From Mactra quadrangularis (Eukaryota > Mollusca > Bivalvia > Venerida > Mactridae), in contig CM046300.1 of the NCBI GenBank assembly GCA_025267735.1, positions 31,753,322 to 31,817,321 of the forward strand: a stretch of DNA of 64,000 bases, given 5' to 3'. Below are positions 56,528-64,000 of this stretch, piece after piece. The notes beneath the pieces were generated by a model. It saw only the letters and a list, made by a program, of their open reading frames with translations, did not search any database and had not been told where the DNA came from. The position numbers and the translations under genes are program-made. Numbering within the stretch: the stretch's first letter is position 1; the number at the start of each line of letters is the position of its first letter.

Positions 56528-56795
56528 ATACAAAATGCAATTACTTTTTTACTTTTTACTATATGTTTTAATATGTTCCAAAATTCTTCTTTATCTGATT
56601 ATTACTACTTTGTGTTTTGCACTTTCCTCATCATAACTGTATTTATATTTGTACGCCATTACCGATTTATAAAATTTAACGTTCTCATGCCACATATATG
56701 TATTTACTTGTGTATTGTATTAATCATGTATAACTTGTAAAGTGTCTGGGATCATGTCTTATGGTTATTGAATAAAGTATCTACATGTATCTATT
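56528..56795 (+). repeat. LINE 3' UTR-like remnant
   Basis: Pyrimidine-rich sequence ends with AACTTGTAAAGTGTCTGGGA and then GGTTATTGAATAAAGTATCT, with AATAAA at 56771-56776. This resembles the end of a retrotransposon transcript. It is probably the 3' end of the element whose ORF fragment lies before the SINE. Confidence 0.5.
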
Positions 56796-56799
56796 TACC

Positions 56800-59700
56800 T
56801 ATTAAAAGAAAACATTTCTCTTTCATTTTCCTCTACATGCCACTTTGTGAATTGGTAAATAAGTCAATATACTTTTTTAACACTTGACCGTCTTCTTCAC
56901 CTTCAGAATTCACATACCGTTATATCATTTTGGCATCCTTGTTGTATGGTACTACTATGTATCACAAACTTATACTTTTATTTTACCAATCAATGATAAT
57001 ACCTGCCTTTATTTGTAAAATATAACATATTGTATTTCTTTTTAACCTTTTGTATAACATTGAATATATCTTTGTGTTATACATATTGAATTAATATTTT
57101 TTCAAAAGTAGAAAAGGGTGCGAACGTTGACATTACAAAAAAGCGACATAACAATTTATCTGCTAGATTTTAACTCAGGCGACAGATAATTCAAACACAA
57201 ATCCATATATACTTGATTTTCAATAAAGCGCCAATAAAACTCAAGAACTCTGACGGACTAGAATGCGGAATTTAAAATTAATTTAATTAGAGTCAATGTC
57301 TTGCTGAATATGGCTGCGTAAACACGAAAATAAGTACAGTTAACCCTTTCTTTGTGCGTATTTAGAATAGACTGATATAACTACTGTCCTCATGAATTTT
57401 ATCTCGAATCAATTCTGATATAAATAGATTTCGATTTTCAAAAACGAATGTAATCTGGTAAGCTGATTAAAAAAGCCTCTCATAAACAGCTACAGTAATG
57501 TTTTATAGTCAGATCGTAAATAGAAAACAACTTATCACTATAAGCAAAAGAACGATTTACACAGGTGAGGAAATTTTCTTGTAGGGATATGTGGCCACTA
57601 TGTGCATCGTCTAATCATTATTGGAACAAACAGCAATCTGGCTTCCCGGTCTGACATTATAAATCTTTCGGCGTTCTATTACTTTTTGTGTTATCCCTTT
57701 CAATATTAATTAAAACAGCTTCTACGATAATGTCTCGTTTTCGGCTTATACTTTTTTGTATAAGCTTATTTTTTTCGTCTTCATAATCCGAATCAACTCG
57801 GTAAGTGATTACTTTACATACACGTTGCCATGACAATTTTGTAGTTACAATAACAACTTATTTAGTAAGTTTAAAAATAAGATGATTCAGTTCGTGATGA
57901 GATTGTTATGTATCACAGTTAGAAATGTGATCTAATTTATTACAGTCTAGACGTTAGACTGTATGAAGAAACAGTTGATAGCTTTCCAAGCAGAAAGAAA
58001 AGTATATTACAATATAAACTACACAAAAGCGTAATAAATGATATTAGCTTATCTCTGAATGATTTCAGAAATGCGTATATGTAATTTGCATTTCATCAGG
58101 CAAAAGACTGAAATAAGCATTGGTCTCATGATATCATTTTTATTCAAAATATCATAAAGTCTGTCCGAAAGGGAATGATAATATATACTGTGTCCACTCA
58201 AAGAAAAATTACCTAGAAATGATATACCAAAGTGATTTCACAAAATGCAATAGTTATTTTACACGAAAAAGACGGAAATAAGTATTGTTGTTTCAATATC
58301 TTTTACTATCATAATACCATTTATGTCTGTCCGAGAGGCTCATAATGTATACAATTTCTTCAGCTAAAAGCTTGGATATAGAGGATTAAGCCTCTCCTAT
58401 ATTGTGAGGTCACCTGACCTCCATGTTACAACATAAATTGCAACAGCGGCGAACAATAACAGCAATGCAAATACCCTGTTACTACGTTAATGTGTTGAAG
58501 TCTTCTTTGATGCAATCACATCAAGTAGCAACAATACCTTCAAAAATCATGTTAAAGTGCAATCACCGTCTAGGCATCTCTAAGTACTCCATATAACGAA
58601 ACATTCTAATGCAAAACACTTTTGTTTGTCAATCAAATCCCTAAGCAGAAATTTACTTAGAGAGCTGAATCAAACAATAGCATCATAACTTATCTAAAAG
58701 TAATTTATATTTAGTACAATTTAAGCAGTTGATGATACGTTTAAATTTGGTTCCATTGAATGTTATCTTTAATTGAATTCAGCACGAGATATTCTTCCTG
58801 TTTTGGTTTGCCATTAAATCCAATCAAACGGATAAAAAAATCTTAAAACTAATTTTGCGTTCTGTGACAATACAAGGAAATATGCTCTTATCCAAGAATC
58901 TCACGAATATGTACGTGGGGAATGATGTATCATCAACAATAATGCCCTATAGTATTCAACTGTAAAATTGAATGTCTTATGCCTGAGGCAGAGAATAGTT
59001 CATATAGTGTCAGTACATTTGCATTTGCAATATAACTTTGCTTTTAAAATTAAGAAGTGTCTGACTTCAACAAAGTATCTTCTTTTATGTAGCGTTACGA
59101 TTCATTTATATTTAAAAGCTTAACTTTGTCGCATTTTCTACGCATTTGTTTTGTGCCAATGATCAATATTCTGAATTTCAAAACTCGGTTTGAATTGTAG
59201 TCACGTCACGCTACTATAGAACCGTTAGTATACTAATTTATTTTAGCTCGATTGTGAAACAAGTTCTTACAAGCTAGATTGATCACTTTCGAGTCTGATT
59301 TCTGGTTCCTCAGTTCTGAGCTAGTAGGATAAAGTTTTTCGCTAAAGGAAACTATAGGACCATTCATCCACTAATGTCTCGACTCTTACATTATTTCAGA
59401 ACAGATCAGAACTTTTCTGTACACAATTTAAAACTCTTAAAGAGGATATGGAACTCGTACTGGAACTACTGCAGTACATGAAAATAAAAAAACTGTGTTA
59501 GTAAGCAAAGTTAAAAACAAATAAAAACAATATTTAGATATAAATTGCAACAAGACAACTTTGAATAACCGCTAAGTAAGAAACAAACTAATATTGTATA
59601 CTTATGTCGTGCTATGAATGATAAGTTTTAGAATTAATATCCTTGACTCTCATAATTCCAAGCACATTCGTGACAAGTTATCAAAGTTTATTCACCTTAT
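56800..59700. other. Intron 1: mostly featureless
   Basis: AT-rich sequence with one short direct duplication (58068-58365, annotated separately) and a small hairpin GCTTATAC-TTTTTT-GTATAAGC at 57744-57765. No coding or RNA gene is supported. Confidence 0.5.
58068..58365 (+). repeat. Short direct duplication
   Basis: AAAAGACTGAAATAAGCATT ... GTCTGTCCGAAAGGG (58102-58175) is repeated as AAAAGACGGAAATAAGTATT ... GTCTGTCCGAGAGGC (58266-58340). The offset is about 165 bp. It is non-coding. Confidence 0.6.
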
Positions 59701-59714
59701 TGATAATATTAAGC

Positions 59715-59892
59715 TTAGTATTGACCCTTGTTTATAACTAGTACTCACATACCCTGGCAAAAGGCTGGAAAATTGACATTTTTGACAAATTTTCATGGAA
59801 GGGTTTAACCGGTAGGGATTCGAACCCGTACCCCTTTCAGAACACTAGATTCAAAATCCAGGCGCACTACTAACTGTGCTACCGATCCGGAT
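59715..59892 (-). mobile_element. tRNA-derived SINE, copy 4, truncated
   Basis: On the minus strand, box B GGTTCGAATCC is complementary to 59816-59826, and a degenerate box A to about 59870-59881. The body resembles SINE copy 2, with shared AAAATTGACATT and AATTTTCATGGAAGGG-type text (59770-59806 against 30356-30389). The conserved 3'-end domain is missing, so the copy is truncated. It abuts the reverse copy of the interspersed repeat. Confidence 0.7.
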
Positions 59893-60657
59893 TTTCACAG
59901 CCCTAACGAAGATGATGTAAAGAATGCGTTGTGGGTAACGTAATTGTAATTTAAATGTGTTTATTTGTCGCCTTCTGGTTTTAAGTTAAACCCAATGGGA
60001 TTTTTTGTGCAGAAAAACTCTGACTTTTATCACGTTTTCCTTAAAGGAAATTTAAGGGAGAATCTTTAATTAATTTTAAACGGCTAAAGCAAGAAGTCAT
60101 TAAATCAGATGTTTTTGTACAAATTCCCACTTTGGGTTTAAAGACGCCTCAACCGCAATATCTTTTTTAAATTCTCCCGTCGGACAGTTTGTATAATATT
60201 CATTCATCAAAATAATTGCATGAGACCTGTTGTCGTTAAACATTATTCAAATATGAAGGTTATGAAGTTATGTCTGAATCACGTTCCAACGTTAGTTTTT
60301 CTGATTAATAGGCCTACACATTCACACAACTGTCATCTGTGTAATCAGAGCATCAATACAAGTTTGATCATCAGAAAGTTTGATTTAGCTTATTTTTGTC
60401 TAATGAAAATTAGGAGACAAACACGCATTTCTTTTTTCTATGAAACACAAACACTATACATAAGCACGATAAGCACACTTTTTATATGCGTGACACCATA
60501 TTGCAAAGCTTATGCAGGCCGATAACGTTTTGTAGACCATTTGTGAAAGTAGGTCCTTCCAAATCGATATTGGACACGATGACATTTCGTTTGCCCATTT
60601 AAATCAAGAAATTTAGGGTTAAAGTCGTAACTGGACAATAATACTGTAAAAATACTC
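59893..60657 (-). repeat. Interspersed repeat, reverse copy
   Basis: Reverse-oriented partner of 43928-44695. An open frame of 101 codons on the + strand at 60220-60525 runs through this repeat. The forward copy does not keep that frame obviously open, so I treat it as chance. Confidence 0.7.
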
Positions 60658-60659
60658 AA

Positions 60660-61714
60660 TATATGATATCAAGAAACGAACTATCAGTAACGATATATAC
60701 ATGTACATGAACATTTCATTTTGTACAACATTGCCGCATATAATTTTCAAGTGACACTCAGCTGGTTGTTTTATAGCTGACTTTAGATACAATACAACGG
60801 ATGTTTGTGAACAAACAGTGTTGCACACTTAAAAAATTAGCAAAAAAGACCTTATTGGACTCTATGTTAATTTATTTTATATATAAAAATATGTGTCTGG
60901 TATAATCGACACTTTCTTATAAGTGGACATTAGTGTTGTAAGATTTCTTCGTAAAAGGCAGTGATTTGAAAGGTCTCATTGATAGATTGTTAAAGGTCAA
61001 GCATAAGTGTAATAAAAGTCTAGCAATAAACTGGAAAATCTCAATCATTTAACAGTGTAGAAACATATTTAACTTTTAGGGAGAATAATTTCATCAATTA
61101 CCTTTATCAGACAATCTGTTTGACTGAATGTGAAACTGATAAACTAACGTTGCAGATCTAATGATTTATAAAAAGCCTGAACTTTTCTTTATCTAAGAGT
61201 TTTTGTATCATAACCATGTATAAAGCCATTAATAAAAGGCTTGTCTCAGATTTCAGATAAGGTGATATTTGACATTGATTAAGGTCTTAGAGCCCTAAAT
61301 TTTTTTATGGAATCGCGGTCAATTACATTAGGCTATGCGCTATCAGCTTAAGAGCAATGATCTGTAGTACGGATAACATCTACATTTAAAAAGGTAGTCT
61401 CTTTGTTATCAATATCTGACACTTTCATACAGACTTGTTTTCAACACGCAATACATAATAAGTTATCATTATTAATTCCCCTTAATCATTTTACTATTTT
61501 GAATCCATTTCTGTTAGCGCTTTTATTTCTACTTTGATTTATAGCATTGTGTATGTTTTAATTAAACTGATCGTTATTAATTGCTTTAATGCAAGTCTGT
61601 TAGTGTTGATGTGTTGTGCAACCTTAACAATTGAACAAAAGATGCAATTAAGTTACTAAGTGTTTAATTATCTGTTTGTAAACGATATCTAGCATTATAT
61701 TTCTTTATTTTCAG
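60660..61714. other. End of intron 1: nothing specific
   Basis: AT-rich sequence leading into the pyrimidine tract and TTTTCAG acceptor at 61714. No repeat or RNA was recognised. Confidence 0.5.
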
Positions 61715-61937
61715 GTTGTGCGAATGTTAGCAGTTATAGTATTTGTTTTCATGGCAACATGGATGCCATATCGTACCGTGGTTGTCTACAATTCTATTGC
61801 TAAAAACAGATACTTGGACCTTTGGTTCTTGATGTTCAGTAGAACTATGGTTTACATCAACAGCGCAATAAATCCCATATTGTACAATGCCATGTCAGTA
61901 AAGTTTAGGCGTGCCTTTAGACGAATACTGCGTTGTG
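61715..61937 (+). CDS. TRHR: TRH-receptor-like GPCR, coding exon 2 (residues 263-336, TM6, TM7, helix 8)
   Basis: This exon continues exon 1 about 49 kb downstream. A pyrimidine-rich tract and TTTCAG precede 61715, and the reading frame joins Q262 to V263 in phase 0. TM6 runs about 266-287 and carries TWMPYRT (W278, P280, Y281), nearly the vertebrate TRHR LWMPYRT. TM7 contains R305, then NSAINPILY with the NPxxY motif at 315-319. Helix 8 is basic (FRRAFRRILRC) and ends at C336, a plausible palmitoylation site. The exon ends after the first base of a codon at G|GTACGT, a strong donor. Reading past the donor gives a stop at 61991-61993, so retention of intron 2 would replace the tail with 19 other residues. 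Motif order and frame leave little doubt that this belongs to the same receptor as the upstream exon. Confidence 0.93.
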
Positions 61938-62492
61938 GTACGTTATACATTTGCAATCAAATTGTAATTTACAAGTATGTCCACACGTTATGATTTTCAT
62001 AGTTGCCCAGTGGTATATGTTTCACCTTTGTGCTGTTGATCATTACCTTGATCTCAGTATTGGATATTGAAGGAGCTTGTCAGCACGGGAATCGAACCAG
62101 TAACGTCATCAAACGAAACTTGGATGACAACTTATTCTATATGCAATAAAATTATGAATGTTATCGTTCAAAGAATGAATGTAGCAGTAACGCCAAACAT
62201 CAGAAATTTCATTTTATCACTTATTTAAATTACTAGTTTAAAATATAATATCCTTAATTGAATATAGCATGAACATTGATTAAAAAAATTATAAACATAA
62301 CACAAGTTTGAATTCATAGTGTCATATGGCGTTAAGGTTTAGTCAGATGAAAAGAAATTCAAATTTCTTAAAGTTTAGAAGTCTGTCTAATGCTGGATAT
62401 CAAAAAACGTCAATTGAACATATCTATTATATATAACTTCGTAATACCCTGCCAAGTTTCTGTACTCAACATATTACATTATCTATTTTCAG
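61938..62492 (+). other. Intron 2 of the TRHR-like gene (555 bp)
   Basis: The donor is GTACGT and the acceptor TTTTCAG, in phase 1. A GGTTCGATTCC-like box B on the minus strand at 62088-62098 hints at a decayed SINE fragment. Nothing else stands out. Confidence 0.85.
62088..62098 (-). repeat. Box B-like relic in intron 2
   Basis: The complement reads GGTTCGATTCC, identical to the box B of SINE copy 1. No convincing box A or SINE body adjoins it, so this is either a decayed SINE head or chance. Confidence 0.3.
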
Positions 62493-62668
62493 ACTTAAAT
62501 AGGAAGGATACACAAACATCAGTTTACAGTGACGTGAACTTAGAAGGCGCGATGGTTATGACAAGAAGACCTGGTTCGATCAGCAAATATCCAATGCACG
62601 TACCATTTACAACTACTTCACTAGTGAATGGAGCTCATACAGCCTACTCTCGTAAAGGCGCTGTCTGA
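62493..62668 (+). CDS. TRHR: TRH-receptor-like GPCR, coding exon 3 (residues 337-394, cytoplasmic tail)
   Basis: This exon encodes the 58-residue C-terminal tail. The acceptor CTATTTTCAG ends at 62492. Adding the G left over from exon 2 makes GAC (Asp), and the frame then stays open to TGA at 62666-62668. The tail is rich in Ser and Thr, with SVYSD, SISKYP and TTTSLV, as expected for kinase phosphorylation and arrestin binding sites in a GPCR tail. The total is 394 residues, against 398 for human TRHR (remembered). Tails diverge quickly, so the assignment rests on splice phase, distance (555 bp) and reading frame rather than on sequence match. The alternative is that this is a spurious open frame and the receptor ends inside intron 2, but the clean phase-1 match argues against that. 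Confidence 0.82.
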
Positions 62669-64000
62669 ACCCACTGGCCAATTACCCATAGTTAATTATC
62701 ATGATGTTCAACAAGCATTTATTCCGGAGTGTACAACCATCTTGCAATGCTGCTACACTGTATTTGAAGTACATGCATTAGTATATGCATAATTTTGAAG
62801 TAAATTTGTTGTGCCACACGCATGCACAATATTTATAAATTTAAAAATATAGTGGAAAGGTTTAGAGACGCTAAGAAATATATAATCATTTTTAAACTAT
62901 GTATTAATATTTACCTTTCTCATCATTTATCAAAGGGTAATACTCCTATCAATTCTCTTTAGTTAACTTTAAAATGGCTTTTTTTCAAATGTGTCGTTTT
63001 TATTTTATTGGGTTTTGTTTGCAAAATCATGAATATTATAATCATAAAGGTTGAATTTACTTACTTTAAAGAATTTACGTTATGATATTCATTCAAACGT
63101 AAAACATTTAACAAGATATAACCATTATAGTGTACGTTCTGAATACTCTACTGAAACGATTTAATTGATGAGGATGAGATGTCGGTGAGTTGTGACTATA
63201 TTTTGATTACATGGTTCGATCAACAAATATCTAGTGAACGCTCAGATTTAATAATAATCAGAAATGGAACTAATTTCTATAGCTCAAGTCAAAACCACAA
63301 AGTATCGCTCTAATGAGCAACAAACATTTGATTTACATCAATACGTTTCATTAAACAACTTGCCATGTTTTAAAATATTCTCATTAGGCATACATGTATA
63401 TAAAATATTGGCATAAACTTTTTATGGAAAATATATGCGCGTTGCACAGAGTTTACGAGTATTTATAACAGTCCTAACGAACATAACTGAAAGATTTTAT
63501 GAATGTTTACACGTTCCTAAGTTTTTGAAAATTAGTATCAGTTTTTATTTATTCATCAATCAAGTATAGATTTTTTTTTTCTCTGTATTTCTTTTAAAGT
63601 TTGATTCTACGACATAATACATGTACAAATATATAATTTTGATTTTATCATACGTTCTTTGAGTTATCTTATATTCTTTGACCAATAGGGATGACTTTTT
63701 ATTACAAGAATGAGTCTGAACACATATTAAGAACAACAATATTAAAACACAGACCTTCAACACATACAAAGTGCAAGAGATATTTTTGATATTTTCATTT
63801 ATATTTAGTTATATTAAAGTCGCCATTCAGTCTTGAACGAAGACTTGCTGTAATGGAATTGTCACATAACATCTACGTTTCATTGTTTGAAAGAATAGAA
63901 CAAGAGGTAAAATAATAAAAGAGAATTATGCAGACCGAATGCATTGTGTCGTCTAATTGATGTAGGCGGTCAACATATGCAATTATCTTTTTTCAGATTT
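62669..64000 (+). other. 3' UTR and downstream flank of the receptor gene
   Basis: No coding sequence is apparent. The first canonical AATAAA after the stop is at 63914-63919, about 1.25 kb downstream. An ATTAAA variant lies near 63813 and a TATAAA near 63400. The true polyadenylation site is unknown. Confidence 0.4.

Larger units (their letters stand above)
12732..61714 (+). other. Intron 1 of the TRHR-like gene (48,983 bp)
   Basis: The donor is CAG|GTAATG and the acceptor TTTTCAG|GTT. The intron splits loop 3 from TM6 in phase 0 and holds no convincing coding sequence. It is filled with foldback elements, SINEs, a LINE end and a tandem segmental array, annotated separately. Confidence 0.88.

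Noticed and set aside
60220..60525. 101-codon open frame on the plus strand
   Set aside because: Lies in an interspersed repeat; the other copy (44.0-44.5 kb) does not obviously preserve it and no domain is recognised.

Overview
The window is AT-rich, non-coding animal DNA that carries one convincing protein-coding gene, on the + strand. The gene is a class A G-protein-coupled receptor of the thyrotropin-releasing-hormone receptor (TRHR) family. I reconstruct three coding exons: 11946-12731, 61715-61937 and 62493-62668. They join in frame (phase 0, then phase 1) into a 394-residue receptor with seven membrane segments. Introns, tRNA-headed SINEs and a non-LTR retrotransposon fragment show a eukaryote. 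The sequence shared at the SINE 3' ends, together with my impression of overall composition, suggests a lophotrochozoan, most likely a bivalve mollusc. The species assignment is inference.

Layout. 1-11945 is upstream non-coding sequence; it holds a SINE 3'-end fragment near 2.74 kb and a 139-bp near-perfect hairpin element at 7432-7570. Coding exon 1 (TM1 to TM5) follows. Intron 1 is about 49 kb. It contains four longer foldback (palindromic) elements: 14621-15014 with a TA duplication, 15209-16367 with a perfect 8-bp duplication, 38943-40159 with a perfect 8-bp duplication, and 54954-55527 with a TA duplication. It also contains tRNA-derived SINEs at 16.85-17.16, 30.2-30.48, 56.23-56.53 and 59.7-59.89 kb, and a broken LINE 3' end at 55.9-56.8 kb that is interrupted by one of those SINEs. 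A small minisatellite lies at 44.8-45.0 kb. A repeat pair in opposite orientation lies at 43.9-44.7 and 59.9-60.66 kb. From about 19.4 to 38.6 kb there is a degenerate tandem array of units of a few kb. Its youngest pair is 25.5-27.4 versus 27.6-29.3 kb.

Exon 2 (TM6, TM7, helix 8) and exon 3 (cytoplasmic tail) lie close together near the right end, followed by about 1.3 kb of 3' UTR or flank.

The most notable points are these. The receptor keeps the TRHR ligand-pocket positions except for one Asn-to-Asp change (D124). The TM5/TM6 intron sits where I recall the vertebrate TRHR intron. Intron 1 was enlarged by several rounds of tandem duplication and palindromic transposon insertion; a SINE-free paralogous site dates one insertion relative to a duplication. 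I found no second gene, no CRISPR array and no bacterial or viral system. All identity statements come from reading by eye, not from alignment software.
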